DNA from: Protonemura montana | Taxonomy: Eukaryota; Arthropoda; Insecta; Plecoptera; Nemouridae | Reading direction: 5' to 3' | DNA length: 64,000 bases | Assembly (NCBI GenBank): GCA_947568835.1 | Contig: OX387604.1 | Coordinates: 19,249,076 to 19,313,075 of the forward strand | In this document: in pieces, positions 1-11,099 of the stretch | Layout: each line of letters opens with the position of its first letter | Numbering within the stretch: position 1 is the stretch's first letter | The notes under the pieces: generated by a model | Seen by the model: only the letters and a program-made list of their open reading frames with translations | What the model was told of the DNA's origin: nothing | The model's database searches: none | Made by a program: the position numbers and the translations under genes

Positions 1-739
1 GTCATGTCACATGTCATGTGCCCGAGTCCATTTGTCCCGCTTAATTGCAACGCTGCATCTGTCGCAAAACGCGGTTGTTTGACGAATGATTCAAAATAAT
101 TGAACTACACGGTGTTTCCATTTACACCACCAGGTAACCCGTATGCAGTGATCTTGCAAGACTAGCGCGTTACATGACAAGATACTAAATACTGTGTGAA
201 TGAAACAAGATTGTGATTGTATGACATAATATTTAAATATGGACAATTTCCAAAGCCTGTTTTAACACACATTTGAAAAAACTCTGGCATGTAAAATGTT
301 TGAATTGAATTGAATGTGGAATTTAACCAATGGCAGCCTCTATTACGCGCACCGTGTTGAACACGGAGATGAAAAATCTTGATACTCTTTAATCTATGTC
401 ATTATTTTAACAGAAATAGTGGACTTTCTTTTTTTGACTGACGAGATGGAACTTTGTTGATTGCTCTGTATTTAGATTATGAACACCTACAGATGGTCAG
501 AAACTGTTGCTACCTAACTGCTACTTTATAGAATTAGCAACAAGTAAAATTAAACTTAAAATATTGCAGAAATCTTCAAGTACACATGTAATTTACTTCA
601 ATAAAATTTCAAATTGACTCAACTAAAAACACAAGTGACAGCTAAGCCAAAGCTTACTTTGTATAGCACCAGATTCAAAACTCAAGGTGGCTGGTGACAG
701 TTAGATTCATTGTGTCCCTGTGCCCTTATGCTTAATGCT
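1..739. other. No gene seen (probable FRMD8 intron or 3' flank)
   Basis: AT-rich DNA with no convincing exon. The FRMD8-like gene on the minus strand must continue to the left, because its last visible exon (1091-1249) ends at a good donor in phase 0. I looked on the minus strand for the expected continuation after the FERM lobe and did not find it here, so the remaining exon or exons are likely outside the window. Confidence 0.4.
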
Positions 740-930
740 ATGTTAATTGTGGGTAGTCCTTAAAGCTCTATCCACAGTTAACATAGCAATAAGCACAAGC
801 ACAAGCATAGAACACAAAGATCTTAGAACTTGGTTATCATATAGGAATACACACAATCGACACAACACGCACAGCATTTTACATTATTGGAGTATTCAAA
901 CTCCTTGCTTGCTGTGCTTATGTCAATGTT
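740..930. mobile_element. MITE-like repeat, CAATTGTGGGTAG family, copy 1
   Basis: The segment holds diverged copies of the same end sequence seen at 58188-58523: AATTGTGGGTAG near 746, AATAAGCACAAGCACAAGC near 789, and CTTGGTTATCATAT near 828 followed by a CACAATCGACACA-type end. Parts occur in opposite orientations, as in a rearranged or head-to-head copy. No coding capacity is credible. It is called a miniature element because of the inverted ends and the second copy 57 kb away; the superfamily is unknown. Confidence 0.45.
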
Positions 931-1090
931 TGTATTAACAAACATGACGGATACATTTTTGGACTGATGAGGAGGAACATTGTTGAGTGATGTTTTTAGA
1001 TTTTTTGCCAGAACAGATGGTCAAAAACCATTCCTACCTCACTGCTACTTTATGGTATGCCATAGTACTGTTACGTGTTCCTACAGTTAC

Positions 1091-4000
1091 CTGCTTGGAG
1101 AAGATCTGCAGTATCTTGGACACTCGAGCCCCGTTCTCGACGACTATGAATTGGAGAAAGAGGCACGGCAGGCAGTCAGCGTTGTCCTCCTGAGCCGGCT
1201 TAGCAAACTCCCAGGACAGTTGCTGGTACTTGAAGCCTAGAAGCACTGACTAGTTCAAAACCAGTCCACAACAGACACTGGATTAGACACCGATAGCACC
1301 GACTGGTGCAGCACTAAACATTGATCCAAACTTAAATGGGAATAGGGTAAATTTCTCAGTATCAAGTCAGGTGGCAAATCTGGCTACAGAGAACCTCTCG
1401 AAACAAGTGATCTTATGACACATTCTTGACACTGAAAGGTTACTAATTTCCTTAATCACACGTTTACCACTTTTCTTGTCCTTGAAGAGCAAGAGAATGT
1501 GTTTGGCCTGTTTTTTTGTCCACACAATCGCTGGTACTTACTCCTTGTGCAGGGTCCATAACGTGAACGCCCATTGCATTGACAGCGACGAGCACAGGTA
1601 CATCTTGGTGAGTCATCAGTGAAGTCAAACCTCGCACGGGTTGTTCCACTTGGCCGTGAAAAAATGCAGCCCTTCAATAAAAACAACAACAATTTTACGA
1701 TACAATTCCTTCTAGGCTCTTTAAATTTAAAAAATACACACAAAAAAAACATTGGAACAAATGCCAGAATCATGGGTAAAAAACAGAATGACAAGATCCA
1801 AAAAAACTTGTCATATTTCCAATCCACTCCTAAATAATTTTAGAAACTTCTTGTAATCAGAAGCAAATAGATGAAATAATGTAATGCTTTGACATTTGAG
1901 TAAGAACTAGTTTTCTGTTGCTTTTTTTTGTTTTCCAGAACCCACTTGAATCCTGAGTGAGTAAAAAAAGAAAGTGCTGTTAAATATGGCATTGGGTCGT
2001 TAACAAGTTGCTTCATCATGACGACCTAGAACCATTCTGTTTACGTCAAGTTGACAGCACTAGGAGCTTGAACCATGTGGTTTAATTCAGGTTCTGAAGG
2101 CATGCCCTGAACATCCAGCGGTCGCAGGTAGGAGTGAAATATGAAACTAACCCGTAGAAAGGCAGAGGCCAGCAGAACTCGAGGTACTTGCGAACAAGTC
2201 GCCGGGATGTGGTTCCGGCTGGGATGCGTTTGTATTGTTCTACAATGCGCGCTTCCACGGAATCCTTTCCACTGACCCCAAGCCACGCCCACCAAGCTGC
2301 TGATCGGGCATGGCGCGGTAGGAACTCATCGAGCCGACTCCTGCAAGATGGAACATTCTTCATTCACCTTCATTTCTCATCATTAATCTTTATGCACATT
2401 CATTCACCTGTCTCTCTCTCCTTGTTCTTTTGTTATTGTAAATTGGTTTGCTGCATCCCAAATGACTGATGAGAGAAGCAGTATTTTATTTCACTGAATT
2501 CAGAAAGCCACATTATTTACTCATTTCCTTTAAGGAATTTAATCTGTTGTGTTGATAACTAGACATTGTCGCCATGACAACACTTTCTTTTACAAAAAAT
2601 AAAAAGGTACACTCATCTACAGTGCGACTCAAATTGCCTTAGCAAAGCCCTAGTTAGTTTTTGTGCCGAAATTATGTTTCTCTTACTGGAAGACTTTGAT
2701 AATACATCTTTTTTAATTTTAAATTTACTGAATGCCACCAGATGGCAGCGTTGGTTTTCTGCCTGAAGACCTGGAATTTCCTGGAAGATGTCAGGTTTTA
2801 CCTGAAGAATTGTGGTGTGTGCACATGTTGGTCAAACGGTCCATGCTGAATGCACGCTTGTATACCAGCCAACATCGCATAGTGGGGCACTTCGCAAGGA
2901 TAGCGTCCCTCAACAACATTGGAACGCGCCTCTTCGTACAGAAGCTCAAGTGCCTTCTGTTCCCTGCAGCAAAAACACAACACACATTGTTCAAATCAAT
3001 CATCAAACTTGCAAGATTCATTCTTGATCTGTCATTTAATAACACTGTTAAGCATTTGGCTTCACATCAATTTACAAACACAGGCTCACTTGATGTGCTC
3101 TTCGTCACGTTTTGGGTAGAACACGTTTCGCTGGAACGAGATCACTGGCTCGTCTGCTGCAAGTTTAGACTCGGATGCGCTTGCATATTGCCGCAGTAAA
3201 GCTGGCCATTTTCTACGCAGCCAGGCTGGTCGCTGGTGCAATCGTAGCTGCAGTTCTGAGGGGAAAAGATAATTGCACATGTTTTTGCAACCCTGTCTTG
3301 CTGCTTTCCCATGAAAAAAATATGTGGAAAAATAAAGACTATCTTAGAATAATGTCAGTGTAGCATGTAGGTAGATATAATAGCAGCGCTAAGACAAATT
3401 AATCAGTGAGTCGATATTTTCTTCTTGTCAAGGGGTTTGTTATTTTGTGTGCACTTTACATGGAAGATCCCTTACTGAAAAATAAAGTAGCGAACTGGAA
3501 ACCCACATGAAGCCAGTTGATGGCCAGGTTAAAAGTGGTAGAAAACTGGTGACAATCAAGGGGCCAAAGAGTGATCTAATTTTCTTCTAAAACATTATAG
3601 TGGTCACGAGATAGCCAAGCATCCGCCTAGTGGGCGCCAAGATTTCCCCCAAACCCTCGCATTCCCACGCAAACATGAGACTGTCGCCAAGAGAAAACCA
3701 AGCGACCGTCTTCAGTAAGCCAAGTAGACAGATTGCTAGCAAGTATCCAACCACAAGGTACTCATCAGGTCACCAGAATCCCAATGTGTCAACCATCCAA
3801 AAAGCCCTCAGGGAAGGTTTTTCATACCTTTCATTCTCACACAAGATTTTGAGTTACTAATAAGCAACTTCATATCTTTTGCCAATGCAAGTTCTCTGTG
3901 TAAAACTCTGGTCGTCATTTCATAGCGATCAGACAATTTCTAATCCTTTATAAAGAGTACTAAGTACGTACCCCGACAATTTGTCATCAGTTGCTGTCAT

Positions 4001-7000
4001 AAACATGGACTGAAATATGCAAATAATGAATCCACGGCATAATATTGTCGAAAAAATATGTTTCATTTTTCAGAGAAGATTAATTATATTTGCCTGCCCT
4101 CTCATGTCAGCATGTCTCACTACAGCCAGAGGGCAGGGTTTGAGTTCCGATTGACTCAATGGCGATTCGATTTCGGTTCAACGCCCTCGTTTATTAAGTG
4201 ACGAAGCGTACTCCTGCCTTCAAAACGTGGTCTGTTGCATGCGCTAAGCCGGTGTTGTGCATTGCTTTGCTTGATGGACTGATTGGCTTGATGAAACACA
4301 ATTGCTGTTTGTTTGTCAACCCAACCATTCGACCAGGTAGTGAGAGAAGTAATAAGACAAAACACATTTTTGTTCGTCTCATTGTATTTCTCAGAAATTG
4401 TTTTGAAATTTGTCAAGAATTTCACTGGAAAATTTAGTGCGTCAATAGATAAGCTACTTATAAACGTAAAATTTCAACACTCGCTGACTGCTAGCAAATT
4501 ATCACGCAAAATTGTTTGACAAAGATTCGTTTAGATTACACTTTTCTTTACGACTTCCTAGCCTACAGTCACAGATCAAGACCTTGATCAATTCCTTGAT
4601 TCATGATCAATTCCTTGATCAAGGTCTTGAGCTCAAGATTTGCACTTCAAGGAGTTGATCAATAGATCACTGCATTGTGGAAACTGAGTACAGATATTTC
4701 AAAGGGTACAAGATAATAAAATCGGAAACAAATTAACAAAGCTAGAGAAAGATTGCTGTCAAAGAACTCTAAAAACTTTACGTTGATCACAAAATTGATA
4801 AAATACCTGTAAATACCCAAACTATTTTACGGAAAACAGAAAAGACAGACACTGAGAGGCAGACACTAAGATACTCTGTATTGACAAATCATGTTTTCTG
4901 ATCCCATTTGAAAAGTGTCAAAATCTCACCATGCCAGTCAGTTTTAGATGCAATTCTCCATTAAAACTCAATTGTATCGCTGTGAGAATGTTGCTTTAGA
5001 TCAATCGTACAAATTATGTACAAATAAAAATCATTTTTAGTCGTTTTTAAGCAATTTTTTGCAATTTCGAGAACAATGCTAATTGCCAAGTATTAGAGTG
5101 AAAGATTTAAGAGTTTGCGCATTCTAGATTGAACATAAAATAGGGTTTGTTCTAATTGAGAAAAATTGAGCTCAATTAAATTGATCAACACTTTTTTGCT
5201 CAACATTGCCTGTTTACATGAGACAATTCATTGATGAGCAAAATTGAGATCAAGAAATTTAGCAATGTCTTGATCCATGTAAACTAGGCTTAAGTGAGTA
5301 ATATCAAATCGAAGTAGGTATGAATGACCTGTGGTCGATTTGGGAATAGCATGAACATCTGAAGCGTAGGATCCTGTTCGACACTCCGTCTCTGCGGTTT
5401 ACATAGTGAAGACGTGTTTTGCTTGTGCCGTTACCATCTCTATCGTGTTGGTTTGGTTCAGGTGCAGTGCAGGCATGCTGCCCAAACACTGGCTAAAACG
5501 AGACCCCTTCGGAAGTGCGAAAAAATACAAAGGCAGCCATCAGGAGACGATTGGTGCAAAAACAAGTGTTTCTAGAATACATGGAAAATGAAAATGTATT
5601 GCCTCATCCTGTGGCATCTGTAACGGTTCCCAAACCTGTTGCTGTTTCTGTGGCTAACCACCGAGCCAATTCCAGAGTGAGTACCAACTCAATGTAAAAC
5701 AGCCATTTGTCGTGTTGTGTCATTTATTTTAGTTGTGTTTTATTTATATTGTCTATTTATTTCAGTTCCAATAGCAAAAGCTTTAAACATAGATTTCCAG
5801 TAAATTCACATTCTCAGTCTGTCAGGCGCCATGCAGCCAATTATCATAAAAACCTATAACGGTTCTCTTTCAGTTTAACGGTTTAACTTTCGGTACATCT
5901 TTTCTCACAAATACCCTTTCTATATTCCGATCTAAGGGTCAGTGGCCTAGCCGCTCTCGAACGCATGGGTGTTTGGAGGAAATAGAAGTTTTATATTTGG
6001 TCAAATTTATACCCTTTCAGTGCTCACATCAAAAGTATTAAATGTCATTGTCTACTGCCAAGGGTTCTTCCTAGTATGTTAATTACATTATTGGACCTGT
6101 CTGGCATACCAATGAAACACCAGTTGGTTCCCTCTGGAGAATCTCAAAGGTACCTCTAGAAAATCTTCAGGCTGCCGTTTGGCTATGAATTCAAACAATT
6201 GGCATATATACAAGGGCTTAAAGCGAAAGGAAAAAGAGCGCCAGGATACTGCCATGAGACTTGCAAGTGGTATCATCCTTTGACATTTTATACCGGTTGG
6301 CTACCTCAAATTATTTAGCAAAGTAGCTACCAATTGGCTCCTTCATTTTTCTGCAAGGGTTATCATTCAAAGCATGCTTAGGTAATGGCAACAGCAGGGT
6401 TCACACTGGTATCTAGTTTTAACTATAATAGGTAGTCCCTATGATCTTTCGAGGACTGTATTTTCCTTAAAAAATGTGCCAAAGGGAATTCAGCATCCAC
6501 GCACATACCGAGCAGTGGCGAAGAGATCCACAGCGTGAATGCATTGGCTGCTGAACGGGGGAGACCCACATCTTCTTCGTGCAGCAAAGCTTGGGTCATG
6601 TCGTGAACCGTGGCTTCCCCTCCGTCTGCCAGGTGCATGTGGACCAATGCACCTGACTTTAAGTAGACGCATACCTTCAACCCTGAAACACAGTGGGCAC
6701 CTTCTGGATCAGTGGGCACCACACATGACACCTTCTGCTGTCATGTGTAAAATATTGACACAACCTTTTGGATACATGGACCTAATACAGTGCTAAGGAA
6801 GCTAATATAACCCAGGATTGCAAAGGCTGAATAAACTAACTCTGTGCAGCTGGAATCTGTACAATTAACCATATCAGAGTTCATTATTTTGTCATACCAT
6901 AGATGGGAGTTACCTCGAGAATTGGTGTGCGAGTCAGAAGTGGACTGAGTTCCACTAGCGGATCCCTGGCTTGAAGAACCGTCATGTGTCAACTTGTCCT

Positions 7001-7326
7001 GTTCGAAACGCTGAGAGACACTGTACAAGGAGCCACCTTCTGACTGCATCACTTCCGTGTTGTTGATGTTGTAGTCGCCACGCATGTACTCTTCACGGGT
7101 TCGCTCACGGACGTAATCGCTGACAAACAAAAGGTAGAAGATGTTTAGAATCAGGGACCAGCACTCAACAGGCACATGCGTTCCTGCCCTACCTGTACTG
7201 TTCCACCAAGTATTCTGGTGGCTGCGGCTGCTGTGAAAATGTCCTGCTCTTCGGGTTCGGAAAGTCAACAGGGATCATGGTGGCACCATTGGGACTGCAC
7301 TCCGCCTGCTGGTTCTGGCCGTCCAT
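1091..7326 (-). CDS. FRMD8: FERM domain-containing protein 8-like (FRMD8/iTAP), 8 exons, 3' end outside window
   Basis: Eight minus-strand exons in consistent phase: 7326-7193 (ATG at 7326-7324), 7119-6914, 6682-6509, 3255-3090, 2963-2802, 2340-2152, 1671-1542 and 1249-1091, giving 440 codons. Translated blocks follow human FRMD8 in order: the FERM F1-like part with LWISSPLL, then FQRNVFYPKRDEEHI, LLYEEARSNVVEGRYPCEV, LPFYG with AAFFHG, VAVNAMGVHVMD, and LGFKYQQLSWEF with KILQIFSKQ. In mammals FRMD8 binds iRhom pseudoproteases and stabilises the iRhom/ADAM17 sheddase complex at the cell surface; a similar cytoplasmic adaptor role is inferred. About 110 N-terminal residues (exons 1-2, rich in Ser/Gln) precede the FERM block and look poorly conserved. 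The start was chosen as the ATG in frame with exon 1; another ATG 13 bases upstream is out of frame. The gene diverges from DSTYK, with about 3.8 kb between the two starts. Confidence 0.85.
4560..5290. mobile_element. Inverted-repeat element, AGCCTA...GATCAAGAC family, copy 1
   Basis: The left end reads AGCCTACAGTCACAGATCA and the reverse complement of the right end reads AGCCTAGTTTACATGGATCA; both continue with AGAC. Next to the left end CTTGATCA/TGATCAAG palindromes repeat several times, and the right part is full of CAATT/TTGAG and TTGATC motifs. A second, partial copy at 57181 matches the reverse complement of the right half over roughly 280 bases. There is no coding capacity. I could not see a convincing target duplication, so the superfamily is left open. 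Confidence 0.6.
5461..5682 (+). other. Exon-like open stretch of unknown meaning inside FRMD8 intron 3
   Basis: An acceptor-like site (ggtttggttcag) ends at 5460, and AGA|GTGAGTACC at about 5680 is a strong donor-like site. One frame from about 5496 is open through RKNTKAAIRRRLVQKQVFL and VLPHPVASVTVPKP and looks protein-like, but a stop separates it from the acceptor, so it is not a clean internal exon. Two other frames are also open for about 40 codons each. It could be a frameshifted pseudo-exon, a transposon relic or chance. I do not recognise the family. Confidence 0.2.
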
Positions 7327-8334
7327 AATGATAATCCATTGACCTCTAGGATATTAAGGACATCATGATGCTGACATTGTGTTAGACTCAAAGTCATAAG
7401 ACAGACAATAAAGAATGTGGAAGCGAATTAGAAAAAAGTGGAAGGTGGAAGACCACTAATCCTTTATATATGGTGGAAGCAGCTACCGTCCACCACCTCC
7501 TCTACTGTTTTCCCTACTTAATACTTTTCGGTAGTGGCCGCGATGTTACCTTGAATGAAAAAATCAAATTCAGACTAGAGACAGACCGATCAACCGTGAC
7601 ATTAAACGTGGAAGTGTCCAATTTGGTCCAATTTAAAAAAAAAAACTGTACACAACAAATAGCTGTCAAAGTCCGTGGTAGCCATCGCAACAGCGCTCGC
7701 AGTGTCGAGTGGGGTCAACATTTTCAAAATTGCGGGCGGCGGGAAAGGTTTGAATACTAGAATTTTCGCACTTTTATTTATTTTCCTTGACCGCAAACTA
7801 ATTTGCCACATTCTTTTTTAAATTTAACTTTCAGTCTCGGTTAAAAAGTCATTTTCATTAACACGTTATCGTGAATTTCCGTTAAAAACGTTTGCTCTTC
7901 GTCTAGATCACTTCGTAATTCAGGTTTACATTGCGCTGTGACATTTTGACGGCGATTCAAACGGGTTTCAGCGGTGAAATGTTGAAAATTACCACAAAAT
8001 TAAGAAAATAAAGTTCGAAAAAAATTGAAATTGTTTTGCCAACAATGCATTTTTTTCATTTCACCATCAAATTCGTAACATAGCAACGGAAATTTAGAGC
8101 TCGAGGTTGGTGATAGAGAAAATTAGATAAAATAAAATAATTTTGGCGAATTTTTACTAGCGTAGCAGAATTTTGGCGTAGAGCCAAAAGGCTTCATTAT
8201 TAAGTCATAAGGGCATTTTTCTTAGCACTCAATTGTGGTCCCATTAGAGGCTTTGGAAAGGGCAACTGACAAAACTCCCTCAACATCAACAGCGGCCGTA
8301 AGGCAGCGGGTACTGCTAGTAACGTTTATTCTAT
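7327..8334. promoter_or_regulatory. Probable FRMD8 5' flank / upstream region
   Basis: Sequence directly upstream of the FRMD8-like start codon. It should contain the 5' untranslated region and promoter, but no specific promoter motif can be assigned with confidence. No other gene was seen here; the open frames at about 7470-7760 are not protein-like. Confidence 0.3.
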
Positions 8335-8462
8335 ATATCTATATATCATTATCATCATTATAATCATTATCAACATTCTCATCATTATTATTATTATCAT
8401 CATTATCATTATCATTATCATCATTATAATCATTCTCATTCTCATCATCATTATTATTATAG
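8335..8462. repeat. ATT/ATC-rich microsatellite
   Basis: About 125 bases made almost entirely of ATC and ATT triplets (atcattatcatcattat and variants). It sits just upstream of a LINE 3' fragment. Confidence 0.85.
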
Positions 8463-8544
8463 CTTAAAAACAAAAGCACTTGTGTGTGAGTTTACTTTCT
8501 GCAAAAACTCAAGTCTTTATGCGTTTCTACAGTTTCCGAAATAT

Positions 8545-9285
8545 GGTAATTTTTTAACTTTTTGGCCCAATTATTTCCTATTGTTTGTAACTACATGATC
8601 CGTACCCTCGCCCGTAACATGAACCATCCGGCAGTCAGGATGGTGTACTTTGCGAGTGCCCAATCACTAATAATGTACGGTCTGATCTTCTGGGGAGGAG
8701 CATCAGAAAGCATAAGAATCTTCAGAGCTCAGAAAAGAATTATAAGGTCAATGCTGGGAGTCTGCAATAGGACCTCGTGCAGGCAACTGTTTAAAGATCT
8801 TAAAATACTACCCCTACCGTGTTTGTACATTCAAGCGGTCTGTAGCTTCACATACTCAAATCTTAAATTTTTTGCCAAAACTAAAAATATTCATCAACAT
8901 CAGACGAGGGGTTCTGCCATGCTAGCCCATGAGTTTTGCCGCCTAAAAACTACAACTTCCAACGTTATCCAAACTGGCCGTCGAATGTTCAACGCGCTGC
9001 CTGCAGAAATCAAAGCAGCCAAAACCGTAGGGAATTTTAAAACTCTCTTAAAATTGTATCTTCTTGAAAAAATGTTTTACAGCACTGATGATTTTATTCA
9101 CCTATGACCTTAACGTACCTAACCTACCTGTATACGCTCGTGAAAATATGTATATGTATATATTTATTTATTTACTTATTTTGTTATTCATTAGTTTATT
9201 TTATAAGTATAACTGACGTGATCCACGCATTTTAATGTATCTTTCTGATCAAATAAAATACAATACAATACAATACAACCTTTTA
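8545..9285 (+). mobile_element. 5'-truncated LINE (jockey/CR1-like) 3' end
   Basis: An open frame at 8562-9107 matches the region after the reverse transcriptase in jockey/CR1-type non-LTR elements. It contains SLIMYGLIFWGG, then AQKRIIRSMLG, CRQLFKDLKILPLPCLYI, TRGSAMLAHEF and the closing MFNALPAEIKAAKTVGNFK block. A short AT-rich 3' region follows and ends in an AATACAATACAATACAA tail at about 9255-9278, typical of LINE 3' microsatellite tails. The reverse transcriptase core and ORF1 are missing, so the copy is dead. Confidence 0.8.
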
Positions 9286-9344
9286 CCTGTTTGTACTTGC
9301 GGACTCAAAAAGTTCGACGATTTTGTGATTTAAGCGCCAATGAG

Positions 9345-9760
9345 GGGGGGGGGGGGGGGACCAAAAAAACTGAAATAGCGTTCTTTTCTCTTGATTTTGA
9401 TTCTGATTCTCTCGATTCTGTTACATAGTTTTTATATTATATCTTACCAACTTGAGAATCTGCTGAAATTGAAGTTTTTCAGTGATTGTTTAGTGTTTCC
9501 ACACACGGGGGGGAAATTTTGGCAAAAGTGGATTTTGATTTCTTTTTTCAGTTTTTATGATTTTCTTTTGAAACTTTTTGCGATGGGTTGGAATTGATGG
9601 CTTACAGTGAGCTAATGAGGTCTAGAAGACCGCGGAAATTTTGGGCACTGTTTGGGGTTACATTTGAGACTCATTTAGTGCGAAACACGTTGGGTGCAAA
9701 ACATTTTTCGTGCGCGACACTTCACATGGTGTGTGCCATAGACTCCATTGACCACTTCAT
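9345..9760 (+). repeat. Interspersed repeat headed by a poly-G run, copy 1
   Basis: It begins with an uninterrupted run of G (about 9346-9359) and continues with sequence clearly related to 35350-35900. Shared strings include TTTTTGCGATGGGTT, AATGAGGTCT, GTGCGAAACA.GTTG and GCAAAACA. A GC-rich segment (ccgcaccgcgtccgg at 10128) resembles one at about 35910 in the other copy and may be its displaced end. No protein is evident and the repeat type is not recognised. Confidence 0.55.
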
Positions 9761-9834
9761 TGCCAACAACCACTTCATTGACCTCTGTGAACGTGGAGAA
9801 ACCCGACACCAGAAATAGGGGGTTGTTAATGCTG

Positions 9835-10118
9835 CCAAAGCACACGTTAACACTTACGTCAAAAGGGCCAAAATATGCCGGCCGTAAACAATACAATGCT
9901 TTGCCACCGCATCTTAAAGTAAGGAAAGAATGTAATTTTAAAACAAAACTATATAGCTTCTTGTTAGAAAATTGCTTCTATCACATAGACGATTTTTTTT
10001 TTAAAGTAAAAGTATTTAAAAAAAAATGTAAACATTGGATGACTGTCTAAATATCATTTTGTGTATGATCATCCTGGACAATAAACGACATTAAGATCAT
10101 TATTATTATTATTATTAC
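9835..10118 (+). mobile_element. LINE 3'-terminal fragment
   Basis: A short frame contains YNALPPHLKVRKECNFKTKL followed by YSFLLENCFYHIDDFF. This is the same C-terminal block as in the LINE at 8545-9285 (NALPAEIKAAKTVGNFKTLL). It ends in an ATT-triplet tail at about 10098-10118. This is a separate, more diverged and heavily truncated copy. Confidence 0.6.
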
Positions 10119-11099
10119 ATAACTACCGCACCGCGTCCGGAGGGCGCCTAGGGCGAAGCCCCAGTTTAACAGTAATATCGTTAAGTATACTCCACAGTAT
10201 AGAGCTTCGAGCAAAGACGCTCCAAGCCTCTGACATTAGTATCATTGGTATCCGAAGTGGTGTCCTAAACTTAGCAATAGAACATGCGTATCGTTTTGAT
10301 TAAAGGTCTTAAGGGTCTTTGGCTCTTTGGTTTTGAGCTGGTTTTGGGATAGGGGCCGTTGAATCAAAGACCAGCTGGATCTGGGGCCTCTTATTAAGGC
10401 CAACTAAACGTAACAACGACCGAGGGGGACACTGCTGTTACGTTTAGTTTGTCTTGAGATAGTCTTTGGTCTTAAGGCGACCCTTGGGGTGACATGCGAG
10501 TCAACTGTCATTTTAAAAAACACTGAAAATCATTTGAGCAGCTATTTCCTAGTTTTTTTACATCTTTTGTCATGCTAAGCTGTTTGTTTTCGAGTTTTTT
10601 TCACATTTTTTCTTCCAGTTTCATCAATCGTGAGAATTCTTTTCAGATTTAAGTATTTTGAAATCCCGCCGACTGAAAAGAAAACTGAAATTTCATTCAT
10701 GAAGCATTCTTATTAAATTTTAATATCATGTTTTGTATGTAATTTAAAACGTTCTGCGTAGTACCTCCAAAACTCCATATTCGCCTTTCCCCACGGTCCC
10801 GAATGTCTAGGTCGATGGATCCCAGAGTCAAGCACAGTTGTTCAGTTTGCTAAGAGTTAACTGAACTGTCAGCTGTCGGGTGGTTAGCCATGCTGCCGTG
10901 GTGGGGCTTGTTGCTGCAGTTGCTGCCTTAGCGCCCTATGGTTGTGATGATGGAGGCAAAGTGATCAGGTTATTGTTCACGCTAATATTTTTGCCTGTAG
11001 GCGGCCACCAAGAAATGGCGAGTATCTTTACAATTATACGAAGGTGTTTTTGGAAAACACTTGGACTGAGGTTCGATTATTTGTGACAGGTCAATCATC
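10119..11099. other. Intergenic / DSTYK upstream region
   Basis: No gene was recognised. The part next to 11100 should contain the DSTYK 5' untranslated region or promoter. An in-frame TGA lies about 35 bases before the chosen ATG, so the start is likely here unless a further 5' exon is spliced onto the acceptor-like site (gtgacag) just upstream. Confidence 0.35.

Larger units (their letters stand above)
3256..6508 (-). other. Large intron 3 of the FRMD8-like gene
   Basis: This 3.25-kb intron lies between the exon ending at 6509 (phase 1) and the exon starting at 3255. It hosts the inverted-repeat element at 4560-5290 and an unexplained exon-like open stretch at about 5500-5680. The other parts are AT-rich and show no recognisable gene. 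Confidence 0.7.

Noticed and set aside
3630..3860. Plus-strand frame ISPKPSHSHANMRLSPRENQ inside FRMD8 intron 3
   Set aside because: No ATG start, no clear acceptor and no recognisable family; composition alone is not enough.
6741..7268. 175-codon minus-strand open frame read as a single protein
   Set aside because: Only the middle (7119-6914) is exon; a donor and an acceptor cut the frame and the outer parts do not fit FRMD8.
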